This document shows, piece after piece, positions 34,391 to 43,415 of a stretch of DNA of 64,000 nt. Under the pieces are notes generated by a model. The model had not been told where the DNA came from and did no database searches. It worked only from the letters and a program-made list of their open reading frames with translations. The position numbers and the translations under genes were made by a program. Origin of the DNA: Agromyces subbeticus DSM 16689 (lineage in GTDB: Bacteria > Actinomycetota > Actinomycetes > Actinomycetales > Microbacteriaceae). Positions within the stretch are counted from its first letter, which is position 1, and the number at the start of each line of letters is the position of its first letter. The DNA is taken from the NCBI RefSeq assembly GCF_000421565.1, contig NZ_ATXG01000015.1, forward strand, positions 1-64,000, written 5' to 3'.

Positions 34391-35125
34391 CTACGGGGTG
34401 CGACGACGCAGGGTGATCGAGCCGAGCACGATGGAACCGACGATCCACGCAGCGATCACGAGCAGCTTGGCCACGATCCACTCGGTGCTCTCGGTGTCGC
34501 CGGCCACCGCCTGCAACGCGTCGATGGCGAAGCTCAGCGGCAGCCATTCGCTGACGATCTCGAGCGCCTCGGGCAGCTGATCGCGCGGAATGAAGATGCC
34601 GCCCAGCAGAATCTGCGGGAAGACCAGCACCGGCATGAACTGCACGACCTGGAACTCCGAGCGGGCGAAGGCGCTCGCGAGCAGGCCGAGGGCGGTGCCG
34701 AGGAGCGCGTCGGCCACCGCGACGGCGAAGAGCAGCCAGAGAGATCCCTCGATCTCGAGCCCGCAGACCCACACCGCGAAGGAGACGGCGATCGCCGTCT
34801 GGAAGATCGCGAGCAGGCCGAACGCGAGGGCGTAGCCCAGGATGAAGTCGCCCTTGCCCATCGGCATCGAGAGCAATCGCTCGAGGGTGCCGCTGCGGCG
34901 CTCGCGCAGGGTCGAGATGCTCGTCACGAGGAACATCACGATGAACGGGAAGAGCGCGATCATCGCCGGCCCGATGTCGGAGAAGACGTCGGTGTCGGTG
35001 AAGATCCACGCCACGAGGCCGATGAGCAGACTCGGCACCACGAGCAGCAGGCCGACGGTTCGCGGGTCGTGCCGGATCTGGGTGAGCACGCGACCGGCGG
35101 TCGCGAGCGTGCGCATGGGCGTCAT
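34391..35125 (-). CDS. ABC-2 type transporter permease
   Basis: 244 residues with six hydrophobic helices and the ABC-2 signature in the middle (STLRERRSGTLERLLSMPMG, then LGGIFIPRDQLPEALEIVSE). It forms the membrane part of an exporter with the ATPase encoded upstream; the ATPase stop and this ATG overlap by 4 bp. Such TetR-regulated ABC-2 pairs often export drugs or lipids; the substrate is unknown. Confidence 0.88.
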   Translation of the reverse strand: MTPMRTLATAGRVLTQIRHDPRTVGLLLVVPSLLIGLVAWIFTDTDVFSDIGPAMIALFPFIVMFLVTSISTLRERRSGTLERLLSMPMGKGDFILGYALAFGLLAIFQTAIAVSFAVWVCGLEIEGSLWLLFAVAVADALLGTALGLLASAFARSEFQVVQFMPVLVFPQILLGGIFIPRDQLPEALEIVSEWLPLSFAIDALQAVAGDTESTEWIVAKLLVIAAWIVGSIVLGSITLRRRTP

Positions 35126-35895
35126 CGCTGCGCCTCCGTCTCGTTCGTCGAGCGAAGATCGGGTTCGCCGCGTTCGATGAGGCGCAGGAACGCCTGCTCG
35201 ACGTCATCGGTGCCGGTGACCTCGAGCACGCCGCGCACCGAGTCGTCGGCGAGGAGCCGGCCGTCGCGCATCAGCAGCAGCCGATCGCAGCGCTTGGCCT
35301 CGTCCATCACATGGCTCGAGATGAGCAGGGTGGCGCCGTCGTCGGCGAGGCTGCGGAAGAGCCCCCAGAGCTCGACCCTGAGCACCGGATCGAGTCCGAC
35401 GGTGGGCTCGTCGAGCACGAGCACCTCGGGTGCGCCGAGCAGTGCGGCCGCGAGCGACACCCGGCTGCGCTGGCCACCCGACAGGGAGCCGGCGAGCCGG
35501 CCCGCGACGGTGTCGAGGTCGGTGCGTTCGATGACCCGGTCGACGTCGGATGCCGGTGCGCCGACGATGCGCCGGAAGTAGGCGAGGTTCTGGCGCACGG
35601 TGAGGTCGTCGTAGACGCTCGCCTGCTGCGTGACGTAGCCCATGCGCGTGCGAAGGGCGCGGCTGCCGGCCGGCAGGCCGAGCACCTCGATCGTGCCCGA
35701 CTTCACCACCTGCACTCCGACGATCGCCCGCATGAGCGTGGTCTTGCCGCTGCCGCTCGGGCCGAGGAGGCCGACGATGCGACCGCGGGGGACCGCGAGC
35801 GAGAGCTGGTCGAGCACGGGCGTGCCGCCCCGCACGACCGTGAGGTTCTCGACGATGACGGCGGCGCCGGGTGCGGCATCCGAGTTATTCACCAT
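35122..35895 (-). CDS. ABC transporter ATP-binding protein
   Basis: 257 residues with Walker A LLGPSGSGKTTLMRAIVG near residue 42, Q-loop MGYVTQQASVYDDLTV, signature LSGGQRSRVSLAAALLGAP, Walker B VLVLDEPTVGLDP and switch His in LLISSHVMDEAKRCDRLLLM. The DrrA-like subtype fits an ABC-2 exporter. The ATG at 35895 lies inside the last codons of the tetR gene (11-bp overlap), so regulator, ATPase and permease are one unit. Confidence 0.93.
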   Translation of the reverse strand: MVNNSDAAPGAAVIVENLTVVRGGTPVLDQLSLAVPRGRIVGLLGPSGSGKTTLMRAIVGVQVVKSGTIEVLGLPAGSRALRTRMGYVTQQASVYDDLTVRQNLAYFRRIVGAPASDVDRVIERTDLDTVAGRLAGSLSGGQRSRVSLAAALLGAPEVLVLDEPTVGLDPVLRVELWGLFRSLADDGATLLISSHVMDEAKRCDRLLLMRDGRLLADDSVRGVLEVTGTDDVEQAFLRLIERGEPDLRSTNETEAQR

Positions 35896-36547
35896 GTGAC
35901 GAATTGTGCGCCGATGGCGCATCGCTGTCAAGCGATCCGAACCGCCCGGTCAGGTGCCACTGCACCGCGGGGCCGACGCGGCGCACGAGCTCGTCGACGC
36001 CGACCGAGGCGATCGGCTCGAACTCGAGCACGTAGCGCACCATGATGACCCCGACGAGCTGCGAGGCGGCGAGCTCGGCGCGCAGCTCGGCGTCGTCGGC
36101 ATCGCCCAGCGTCGCCGCGATGCGATGCATGATCTCGCGCCGAAGGAACTCCCGGAGCATGCGGGCGACGGGCCCCTGGCCGATCGCCGAGCGCAGCGCC
36201 GCGACCGCAGCGGGGCGAACCGCCCCCGAGTCCCACGCGGTCAGCACCGCTCGCACGAGCCGCGCGCCGAGCTCGTCGACGGGAGCGTCGAGTGCGTCGC
36301 GCACGACCCGATCGGGGCGCAGCGGCACCTTCACCACCTCGGCGACGAGCGCCTGCTTGCCGTCGAAGTAGTGGTGGATGAGGGCGGGGTCGACACCGGC
36401 CCGGCGGGCGATCGCGCGCAGCGATGCCGCCTCGTAGCCGTGCTCGCCGAACTCGGCCGTCGCCGCCTCGAGAATGCGGGTGCGGGTGTCACCGGCCTTC
36501 GCACCGCGGGGCCGGCCTCGACGTCGGGGTTCCGAGTGCTCCGTCAC
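35885..36547 (-). CDS. TetR family transcriptional regulator of the ABC exporter
   Basis: 220 residues. Basic N-terminus RRRGRPRGAKAG, then the TetR helix-turn-helix (ILEAATAEFGEHGYEAASLR, AIARRAGVDPALIHHYFDGK) and a C-terminal ligand domain of the TetR_C type (QLVGVIMVRYVLEFEPI). It is first in the operon with the ABC ATPase and permease and likely represses it until the exported compound binds. Confidence 0.9.
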   Translation of the reverse strand: MTEHSEPRRRGRPRGAKAGDTRTRILEAATAEFGEHGYEAASLRAIARRAGVDPALIHHYFDGKQALVAEVVKVPLRPDRVVRDALDAPVDELGARLVRAVLTAWDSGAVRPAAVAALRSAIGQGPVARMLREFLRREIMHRIAATLGDADDAELRAELAASQLVGVIMVRYVLEFEPIASVGVDELVRRVGPAVQWHLTGRFGSLDSDAPSAHNSSHGE

Positions 36548-36679
36548 AGGCTGAGCCTATGCCCGGATGCGGCTCTCGGGTTCCTCCGAGTCTCATGGGA
36601 AGCACGGGCCGCCAGTGGGGCCCTCAGTAGGATGGAATGCACACAGCAATCAAGCCCAGAGCGCTTAGGAGTCCGTGCC

Positions 36680-37246
36680 ATGGAATGGCTCATCCCCGTC
36701 ATCATCGTCGTTGCGCTCGTGGTGATCATCGGCATCTACCTCTGGGCCACGTACAACTCCCTCGTCACGCTGAACGTGCGAGTCGACGAGGCATGGAGCG
36801 ACATCACGGTGCAGCTGAAGCGTCGCGCCGACCTGATTCCGAACCTCATCGAGGCGGTCAAGGGCTACGCAGCGCACGAGAAGTCCGTGTTCGAATCGGT
36901 CACGCAAGCGCGTGCCGAGACGCTGTCGGCGCAGGGCCCCGCCGAGGCCGGCGCAGCCGAGAACCACATGCAGCAGGCGCTGAAGTCGATCTTCGCGGTG
37001 GCCGAGGCGTACCCGCAGCTGCAGGCCAGCCAGAACTTCCTGCAGCTGCAGTCAGAGCTCGTCGACACCGAAGACAAGATCCAGGCGTCGCGCCGGTTCT
37101 ACAACGGCGGCGTGCGCGAGCTCAACACGAAGATCAAGGTCTTCCCGAACACCCTCTTCGTGCGCAGCCTCGGCTTCAACGAGCGCGACTTCTTCGAGGT
37201 CACCGAGCCTGCGGCCATCGCAGAGCCGCCGCGCGTGCAGTTCTAA
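36680..37246 (+). CDS. lemA: LemA family protein
   Basis: 188 residues: an N-terminal membrane helix (WLIPVIIVVALVVIIGIYLW) and a helical LemA domain with NSLVTLNVRVDEAWSDITVQ, LKRRADLIPNLIEAVKGYA and RRFYNGGVRELNTKIKVFP. Cellular role not settled; the family is commonly encoded next to an HtpX-type protease, as here (TTG start 10 bp downstream). TAGGAT at 36628-36633 is a likely -10, and TTAGGAG precedes the ATG. Confidence 0.93.
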   Translation: MEWLIPVIIVVALVVIIGIYLWATYNSLVTLNVRVDEAWSDITVQLKRRADLIPNLIEAVKGYAAHEKSVFESVTQARAETLSAQGPAEAGAAENHMQQALKSIFAVAEAYPQLQASQNFLQLQSELVDTEDKIQASRRFYNGGVRELNTKIKVFPNTLFVRSLGFNERDFFEVTEPAAIAEPPRVQF

Positions 37247-37255
37247 GGCCCGGCG

Positions 37256-38131
37256 TTGTACCGCGCGATCGCCAAGAACAAACGCAACACCGTCTTCATC
37301 GTGCTGTTCTTCCTCGCCATCATCGGCGGGCTGGGGTGGCTGGCGGCATACGTCTACGGCGACATCACGATCGTGATCGTGACGCTCGTGATCGCGAGCG
37401 CCTACGCGCTGTTCCAGTACTTCACCGCCGACCGCCAGGCGCTCTCGATGTCGGGTGCCGTCGAGCTGCAGTCCAAGGCCGACCACCCTCGGCTCTGGCG
37501 TACCGTCGAGAACCTGTCGATCACGACCGGCACGCCGATGCCGCGGGTCTTCGTGATCTCCGACCCCGCGCCGAACGCCTTCGCCACGGGGCGCGACCCC
37601 GAGCACGCCGTCGTGGCCGCGACGACGGGGCTGCTCGAGATCATGGACGACGCCGAGCTCGAGGGCGTCATGGCCCACGAGCTGGGGCACGTGCGCAACT
37701 ACGACATCCGGCTCTCGATGGTGGTCTTCGGCCTCGTCGTCGCCGTCGGCTTCATCTCGGACATGCTCGTGCGCATGGCCTTCTTCGGGCGCGGCAACAA
37801 CAACGGCAACCCGGTCGTCATGATCTTCGGGCTCGTGGCCATGCTCATCGCGCCGCTCGTCGCGAGCCTCGTGCAACTCGCGGTCTCGCGCCAGCGCGAG
37901 TACCTCGCCGACGCGACGGGTGCGATGACCACTCGCCACCCCGACGCTCTCGCCAGCGCCCTCGAGAAGCTCGAGGCCTACGGGCGGCCGATGAAGCGGC
38001 AGAACTCGTCGATGGCCCACCTCTGGATCGCTGACCCCCTGAGGCCCGGCGTCATGGACAAGCTGTTCGCCACCCACCCGCCGATCGCCGAGCGAGTCAA
38101 GCGCCTCGAGCAGATGGGCGGCGCGTTCTAA
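37256..38131 (+). CDS. htpX: M48 family metalloprotease HtpX
   Basis: Membrane-bound zinc protease for quality control of membrane proteins. 291 residues: two N-terminal helices, the zinc motif HELGH near residues 141-145 (VMAHELGHVRNYDIR), then another hydrophobic region and the third zinc ligand region QREYLADATGA near 218. The start is a rare TTG at 37256, which gives the family N-terminus YRAIAKNKRNTVFIV. Lies 10 bp after lemA. Confidence 0.93.
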   Translation: MYRAIAKNKRNTVFIVLFFLAIIGGLGWLAAYVYGDITIVIVTLVIASAYALFQYFTADRQALSMSGAVELQSKADHPRLWRTVENLSITTGTPMPRVFVISDPAPNAFATGRDPEHAVVAATTGLLEIMDDAELEGVMAHELGHVRNYDIRLSMVVFGLVVAVGFISDMLVRMAFFGRGNNNGNPVVMIFGLVAMLIAPLVASLVQLAVSRQREYLADATGAMTTRHPDALASALEKLEAYGRPMKRQNSSMAHLWIADPLRPGVMDKLFATHPPIAERVKRLEQMGGAF

Positions 38132-38160
38132 CGCGTCGCGTCAATCGAGACCGGTAGCGC

Positions 38161-39375
38161 TCAGGCGGCAGCCGCGCGCAACTCGGCTGCGAGCGCGGGG
38201 GAGAGGTCGCCGCGACCCGTGACCGTGACCTCGCCGAGCCCCTGCCATGCCGCGGCCCGCTGCAGCACCGGCACGAGTCGTGCCGCCGTCTCTGCCGGCG
38301 CGCCCGGCTCGCTCCAGGCCGACTGCACGCGAAGCACCCCGGCCTGGCGATCGCTCTTCAGGTCGACGCGGCCCACGACGCGGTCGTCGATCAGCACCGG
38401 GAGCGAGTAGTAGCCGAACTTGCGGTCGGGCTCGGGCGTGTAGATCTCGATGCGGTAGTGGAAGTCGAAGAGCCGCTCGGTGCGCGGGCGGAACCACACG
38501 ACCGGGTCGAACGGCGACAGCACCGCGGCGGCTTCGATGCGGCGCGGCCGCTTGGCATCGCGATGCAGCCAGGCAGGGGTCTGGCGCGAGCCGGTGACCC
38601 AGCCCGGCACCTCGACCGGCAGCAGCACGCCCGCGTCTTCGAGCTCGGTGATCGCCCGGCGCACCGGCTGCCGCTTCATGCGCCAGTAGTCGGCGAGGTC
38701 GGCCTCGGTGGCGATGCCCTGAGCGGATGCCGCGAGCGCGACGAGCTCGCGCACAGCGTCGGTTTCGGCGGGCGGGGTGCCCAGCAACTCAGCGGTCAGC
38801 GCCTGCTCGGGCAGGGCGTAGACCCGCTCGAAGCGGCGGCGTTCGACGCACACGACCTCGCCGGTGCGGAACATCATCTCGAGCGTGCGCTTCACGTCGG
38901 ACCAGCCCCACCATGGGCCGCGGCGTTCGTTGGAGTCGTGCTCGATCTCGCTCGCGCGCATCGGGCCGTTCGCGGCGAGCTCGGCACGGAGCCAGTCGGC
39001 GAGCGTGCGGTTCTCGGTGACCCAGCCGCCCCAATCGCTGCCCTTTGCGCGGTACTCCGCGCGCCGGAACTCGAAGAGCGGCCACAGCTCGCGTGGAATG
39101 TACGCCGCCTGATGCGCCCAGTACTCGACCATGCGGCCCCGCCGACCGGTCGTGATGCGATCGAGTGCGCCACGGTCGTAGGCCCCGACCCGGCTGAATG
39201 CGGGCAGGTAGTGGCTGCGCTCGAACACGTTGACCGAGTCGATCTGCAACAGCCCGAGCCGATCGATCACCCCGTTGACCGCACGAGTGCCGGGGGCGTC
39301 GGGAAGCGGGCGGGCGAAGCCCTGGGCCGCGAGCGCGATGCGGCGGGCGAGGGCTGGGCTGACGACGTCGACCAT
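38161..39375 (-). CDS. Winged-helix DNA glycosylase family protein (YcaQ/AlkX-like)
   Basis: About 404 residues of the HTH_42 (AlkZ-like) family, which opens interstrand DNA crosslinks and removes alkylated bases. The catalytic Q-phi-D motif is visible as Q44-I45-D46 in DRLGLLQIDSVNVFERSHYL, the YcaQ/AlkX version rather than the Q-phi-Q of AlkZ. Later blocks ARRIALAAQGFARPL and VLSPFDPVVWFRPRTERLFD also fit. The start is uncertain: ATG 39375 or ATG 39390; neither has a clear ribosome site. It ends 30 bp from htpX in convergent orientation. Confidence 0.87.
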   Translation of the reverse strand: MVDVVSPALARRIALAAQGFARPLPDAPGTRAVNGVIDRLGLLQIDSVNVFERSHYLPAFSRVGAYDRGALDRITTGRRGRMVEYWAHQAAYIPRELWPLFEFRRAEYRAKGSDWGGWVTENRTLADWLRAELAANGPMRASEIEHDSNERRGPWWGWSDVKRTLEMMFRTGEVVCVERRRFERVYALPEQALTAELLGTPPAETDAVRELVALAASAQGIATEADLADYWRMKRQPVRRAITELEDAGVLLPVEVPGWVTGSRQTPAWLHRDAKRPRRIEAAAVLSPFDPVVWFRPRTERLFDFHYRIEIYTPEPDRKFGYYSLPVLIDDRVVGRVDLKSDRQAGVLRVQSAWSEPGAPAETAARLVPVLQRAAAWQGLGEVTVTGRGDLSPALAAELRAAAA

Positions 39376-39481
39376 GATGAGATCGACCATAGCGGCGACC
39401 GCCGACACCGCAGAGTGCCATGGGGGCGCGGCATCCGCAAGCCATGCCGATCGGTTCATACGCCCCGCCTAGACTGGAGCG

Positions 39482-40708
39482 ATGACGGACTCCAGGGGGC
39501 GCATACGGGGCCGACTGTCGAGGCGTGCGGCGGATGCTCCGGCGCCTGAGCAGCCGCGTCAAGACGATGCGGGCGAGGTCGGGCAGAGCATCCCGTTCGG
39601 GGTGCGGCTCGCGGCCGGCTGGTCGTGGCGATTGCTGCTCATCGGCGGTGTGCTCGCGGTCGTGGTCTTCCTCATCATCCAGTTGCGGCTGATCGTCATC
39701 CCGATCTTCGTGGCCGTGCTGATCGGCGCCCTGCTGGTGCCGTTCTCCGGGTTCCTGCAGCACCACCGCTGGCCGAAGTGGGCCGCGGTGACCGTGGCCA
39801 TGCTGTCGGCGCTCGTCGTCGTCGGTGGGTTGCTCGCCCTCGGCATCTCGCAGATCGTGCGCGGCCGAGACGAGCTCGTGGCGCAATCGCTCGTGTCGTG
39901 GGACAGATTCCGCGAGTGGCTGCTCGAGGGGCCGTTCCACATCACCGAAGCGCAGCTGAACGACTGGGTCGATCAGATCATCACGTCGATTCAGCAGGAT
40001 TCGAGCGTGCTCCTGAGCGGCGCCCTCTCACTGACCAGCTCGTTCGGGCACTTCCTCGCCGGCCTGCTGCTGGCCTTGTTCGCGACGCTCTTCATCCTCA
40101 TCGACGGTCGCGGCATCTGGAACTGGATCGTCGGCATCTTCCCCCGCCGCGGTCGCGCCGCCATCGACGGCGCAGGCAAGGCCGGCTGGGCCACGCTGCA
40201 GAACTTCGTGAAGGTGCAGATCCTCGTCGCGACGATCGACGCCATCGGCATCGGCCTCGGCGCGTTCTTCCTCGGCGTGCCGCTCGCCGTGCCCATCGCG
40301 ATCCTCGTCTTCCTCGGCTCCTTCATCCCCATCGTCGGTGCCGTGGCGACCGGGGCGCTCGCCGTCTTCGTCGCGCTCATCTACAACGGCCCCGTGATCG
40401 CCCTGATCATGCTCGGCATCGTGCTGCTCGTGCAGCAGGTCGAGGGGCATGTGCTGCAGCCGCTCATCATGGGTACTGCGGTCAAGGTGCACCCGCTCGG
40501 CGTGGTGGTCGCGGTGGCGACCGGCTCGCTCCTCGCCGGGATCCCGGGCGCGCTCTTCGCCGTGCCCGTCGCAGCGGTGCTCAACGTCATGATCCTCTCG
40601 GTCGCAAGCGGGGCCTGGAAGAACGATTCCGGCCCGCCCGCCACCGCAGCACGGTCGCCGCTCTGGCGCACCGTGCCGCAGCGCCCTGGCTACAAACGAG
40701 GAGAATGA
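39482..40708 (+). CDS. AI-2E family transporter
   Basis: 408 residues with about eight membrane helices. Typical layout: paired N-terminal helices (LLLIGGVLAVVVFLIIQL, RLIVIPIFVAVLIGALLVPF), a soluble middle part and late blocks VFLGSFIPIVGAVATGALAV and QQVEGHVLQPLIMGTAVKVH. Family members include TqsA and Na+(Li+)/H+ antiporters, so substrate is open. The ATG has TAGACT exactly six bases upstream (leaderless). The stop overlaps the ilvA start (ATGA). Confidence 0.9.
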   Translation: MTDSRGRIRGRLSRRAADAPAPEQPRQDDAGEVGQSIPFGVRLAAGWSWRLLLIGGVLAVVVFLIIQLRLIVIPIFVAVLIGALLVPFSGFLQHHRWPKWAAVTVAMLSALVVVGGLLALGISQIVRGRDELVAQSLVSWDRFREWLLEGPFHITEAQLNDWVDQIITSIQQDSSVLLSGALSLTSSFGHFLAGLLLALFATLFILIDGRGIWNWIVGIFPRRGRAAIDGAGKAGWATLQNFVKVQILVATIDAIGIGLGAFFLGVPLAVPIAILVFLGSFIPIVGAVATGALAVFVALIYNGPVIALIMLGIVLLVQQVEGHVLQPLIMGTAVKVHPLGVVVAVATGSLLAGIPGALFAVPVAAVLNVMILSVASGAWKNDSGPPATAARSPLWRTVPQRPGYKRGE

Positions 40709-41952
40709 ACGAGTTGACGACCGTGATTCCCGGCCCGGGGCTGGCCGATTTCGAACGCGCGCGAGTCGTTGTCGCCGCGGTGGCCCGCCAGACCCCGATG
40801 GAGTCGTCGCGGTTCCTCGCTGAACGGCTCGGGGTGCCGGTGCATCTGAAGTGCGAGAACCTGCAGCGCACCGGCTCCTACAAGCTTCGCGGGGCGTACC
40901 ACCGCATCGCGGCGCTGACCGAGGCCGAGCGGGCGCGGGGCGTCGTCGCTGCCTCGGCCGGCAACCACGCCCAGGGGGTGGCCTTCGCGGCACGCGAACT
41001 CGGCATCCGGGCGACGATCTTCATGCCCGTCGGCGTTGCGCTGCCGAAGCTCGAGGCGACGAAGGCCTACGGAGCCGACGTCGTGCTGCGCGGCGACTCC
41101 GTCGGCGAGACGCTCGAGGCCGCCGCCGCCTTCGCCGCTGAGACCGGCGCCGTGATCATCCCCCCGTTCGACCACCCCGACGTGATCGCCGGTCAGGGCA
41201 CGCTCGGACTCGAGATCCTCGAGCAGACGCCCGAGGTGGCGACCATCGTCGTGCCGATCGGCGGGGGCGGCCTGGCCGCCGGCATCGCCAGCGCGGCCAA
41301 GCAGCGTGCCGCCGAGCTCGGCCGCACGATCCGCATCGTCGGCGTGCAGGCCGAGAACGCGGCGCCCTACGTGGCGTCGCTCGCTGCGGGCTCGCCCCAG
41401 CACGTGCCCGTGGTGCCGACGATCGCCGACGGCATCGCCGTCTACCGCCCCGGCGAGCTGAACTTCGAGATCATCCGCGACACGATCGACGAGATCGTGA
41501 CCGTGACCGAAGACGACATCGCCCGGGCGCTGCTCGTGCTGCTCGAGCGCGCCAAGCTCGTGGTCGAACCAGCCGGCGCGGTCTCGGTGGCGGCGATCAT
41601 GACGGGTCAGGTCAAGTCGGAGGGCCCCGTGGTCGCGCTGCTCTCGGGCGGCAACATCGACCCGCTGCTCATGCAGCGGGTGATCGCGCACGGGCTCGCG
41701 GCATCCGATCGCTATCTCACGCTCGGCATCGGACTGCCCGACCGCCCAGGCCAGCTGGCCCGCATCTCGGAGCTGCTGGCCGAGGCCAACGCCAACGTCA
41801 TCGAGGTGCTGCACACCCGGCACGGCTCGGGCCTGCAGATCTCGGAGGTCGAGCTGAAGCTCTCGGTCGAGACTCGGGGCCCAGAGCACCGCGAAGAGGT
41901 CGTCGAGGTGCTGCGCCGCGCCGGCTACGAGCCGGTCGTCTACAACGAGTAG
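40705..41952 (+). CDS. ilvA: Threonine ammonia-lyase (threonine deaminase)
   Basis: Converts threonine to 2-oxobutyrate and ammonia, the first step to isoleucine. 415 residues: PLP lysine K60 in ENLQRTGSYKLRGAYHRI, phosphate loop IGGGGLAAGIASA near residue 184, and a C-terminal ACT-like domain (LGIGLPDRPGQLARISELLA) that marks a regulated form with one ACT domain. Translationally coupled to the AI-2E gene. CGAGGAG precedes the ATG. Confidence 0.93.
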   Translation: MNELTTVIPGPGLADFERARVVVAAVARQTPMESSRFLAERLGVPVHLKCENLQRTGSYKLRGAYHRIAALTEAERARGVVAASAGNHAQGVAFAARELGIRATIFMPVGVALPKLEATKAYGADVVLRGDSVGETLEAAAAFAAETGAVIIPPFDHPDVIAGQGTLGLEILEQTPEVATIVVPIGGGGLAAGIASAAKQRAAELGRTIRIVGVQAENAAPYVASLAAGSPQHVPVVPTIADGIAVYRPGELNFEIIRDTIDEIVTVTEDDIARALLVLLERAKLVVEPAGAVSVAAIMTGQVKSEGPVVALLSGGNIDPLLMQRVIAHGLAASDRYLTLGIGLPDRPGQLARISELLAEANANVIEVLHTRHGSGLQISEVELKLSVETRGPEHREEVVEVLRRAGYEPVVYNE

Positions 41953-41958
41953 CGCTCG

Positions 41959-42450
41959 CTACTCGCCGCCCCAGGTGGCGACGCCCGTGATCTCGACCGG
42001 GATCTCGCGGCCGTTGGGCGCGATGTAGCTCGTCTTCTCGCCGATCTTCAAGCCGAGGATGGCTGCGCCGAGCGGGCTCTGCTCGCTCCAGACGTCGAGC
42101 TCGGAGTCGCCGGCGATCTCACGGCTGCCGATGAGGAAGGTCTCTTCGTCGCCCGCGATGACGGCGGTGATGACGGTGCCGGTCTCGACGACGCCCGACG
42201 ACTGGGGCGCTTCGCCGACCTCGGAGTTGCGCAGCAACTCCTTGAGCTGGCGGATGCGGGCCTCCTGCTTGCCCTGCTCGTCTTTGGCGGCGTGGTACCC
42301 GCCGTTCTCCTTGAGGTCGCCCTCCTCACGGGCCGACTCGATCCGCTTGGCGATCTCTTCGCGGCCGTGGGTGGAGAGGTGCTCGAGCTCCGCCGCGAGG
42401 CGGTCGTAGGCCTCCTGGGTGAGCCAGGTGACGGTGGCGTCCTGCGCCAT
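41959..42450 (-). CDS. greA: Transcription elongation factor GreA
   Basis: Rescues backtracked RNA polymerase by stimulating transcript cleavage. 163 residues: N-terminal coiled coil with the acidic tip and conserved EEGDLKENGGYHAAKDEQGK near residue 43, then the globular C-terminal domain (SPLGAAILGLKIGEKTSYIA, PNGREIPVEI). The ATG at 42450 is favoured over one 9 bases upstream because GGGAGTG precedes it at good spacing. Confidence 0.96.
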   Translation of the reverse strand: MAQDATVTWLTQEAYDRLAAELEHLSTHGREEIAKRIESAREEGDLKENGGYHAAKDEQGKQEARIRQLKELLRNSEVGEAPQSSGVVETGTVITAVIAGDEETFLIGSREIAGDSELDVWSEQSPLGAAILGLKIGEKTSYIAPNGREIPVEITGVATWGGE

Positions 42451-42471
42451 GATGCACACTCCCGTGTCTGG

Positions 42472-42490
42472 GTACCCGTCGACCGGGTAC
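42472..42490. promoter_or_regulatory. Hairpin in the greA leader
   Basis: GTACCCG-TCGAC-CGGGTAC: perfect 7-bp stem, 5-base loop, 22 bases upstream of the greA ATG and downstream of possible -10 boxes on the reverse strand (TATACG at 42512-42517). It would be in the mRNA leader; it has no T-run. Confidence 0.45.
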
Positions 42491-42556
42491 GCACAGTGTC
42501 AGCTGCACGCCGTATAGACGTGTCGCCCCGACGAATGTCGGAGCGAATGTTCCATG

Positions 42557-42973
42557 TTAGGTGAGCCAGCAGCGGTAAATCAAACCCGTGTTGGCCTCTT
42601 GAGCGACCCGCACCGTCTCGGTGAGGCTGCGGATGTGCCGTGTGGAGGCCGGCACGTCGACGACCTTCCAGCCCACGACGGTGAAGTCTTCATTGAGCGC
42701 CTGCACGATGCAGGCGGTGTCGTTGCCGGGCGGGACCGAGAGGTTCCACCTGACCTCGACCGCGCGCTCCTCGTTGATCAGCTGATGGCCGGTGTCGGTG
42801 ACCTCGACCTGCGGCTTCTGGCCGTCGAGGCCCGCCCAGACGACCCACGCGACGAGCACGATCGCGAATGCCACCGCACCGACGATGAGCAGCAGTCGAT
42901 CGCGGCCGCGATTCGTGCGGGTTCGCCCGTAGCGCGCGGCGAGCGCGTCGGTCTCGGGCTCTGCCACGGGCAC
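42557..42973 (-). CDS. DUF4307 family membrane protein
   Basis: 138 residues: a cytoplasmic head (ALAARYGRTRTNRGRDR, the DUF4307 signature), one membrane helix at about 27-49 (LLLIVGAVAFAIVLVAWVVW) and an extracytoplasmic beta-rich domain with two Cys (DTACIVQ, IYRCWLT). Function unknown; restricted to actinobacteria and usually beside greA, as here. GTG start with AAGGAG upstream. Confidence 0.87.
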   Translation of the reverse strand: MPVAEPETDALAARYGRTRTNRGRDRLLLIVGAVAFAIVLVAWVVWAGLDGQKPQVEVTDTGHQLINEERAVEVRWNLSVPPGNDTACIVQALNEDFTVVGWKVVDVPASTRHIRSLTETVRVAQEANTGLIYRCWLT

Positions 42974-43037
42974 GGCTCCTTCGATCTCGATCGTCTAGGC
43001 TTGAATCCAGCCTAACCCGCCCCGTGAATGGAATCCG

Positions 43038-43385
43038 ATGCTCGTCGTGCCCGCTCTGACCCTCTTGGCAGAAGACGAGGAGTTCGACCCGAACACCGTG
43101 ACTCCTGGCATCTGGGGCTTCGTGCTCACCTTCGTGGTGATGCTCATCGTCGTGCTGCTCGTGATCGACATGGTCCGGCGCATCCGCAGGGTCAACTACC
43201 GCGCCGAGGTGCGCGAGCAGCTCGAGGCCGAGCAGCTCGAGGCCGAGCAGCTCGAGGCCGAGCAGCTCGAGGCCGAGCAGCTCGAGGCCGACGTGCGAGA
43301 TGCCGAGATCGGCGAGGCCGACGGCCAGGCGACGGATGCCGCGGGCGACGTGCCGACCGAGGGCGACGAGCCGCCCGCCCGCTGA
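43038..43385 (+). CDS. Small membrane protein with a LEAEQ repeat coil
   Basis: 115 residues: a membrane helix at about 28-48 (GFVLTFVVMLIVVLLVIDMV), a basic stop (RRIRRVNYRAEVRE), then QLEAE in five tandem copies forming a charged helix, and an acidic tail. No enzyme motif. Similar small proteins lie between the DUF4307 and hemolysin III genes in related genomes as far as I recall. TAGGCT at 42996-43001 is a possible -10 with a ~30-nt leader. Confidence 0.75.
   Translation: MLVVPALTLLAEDEEFDPNTVTPGIWGFVLTFVVMLIVVLLVIDMVRRIRRVNYRAEVREQLEAEQLEAEQLEAEQLEAEQLEADVRDAEIGEADGQATDAAGDVPTEGDEPPAR
43215..43289 (+). repeat. Five perfect 15-bp tandem repeats
   Basis: GAGCAGCTCGAGGCC repeated five times without a mismatch at 43215, 43230, 43245, 43260 and 43275, coding (E)QLEA in frame. 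The perfect identity points to recent slippage expansion. Confidence 0.93.
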
Positions 43386-43415
43386 CCGCAGGCCGCGGCG
43401 CGGCTGACCGGCCGC

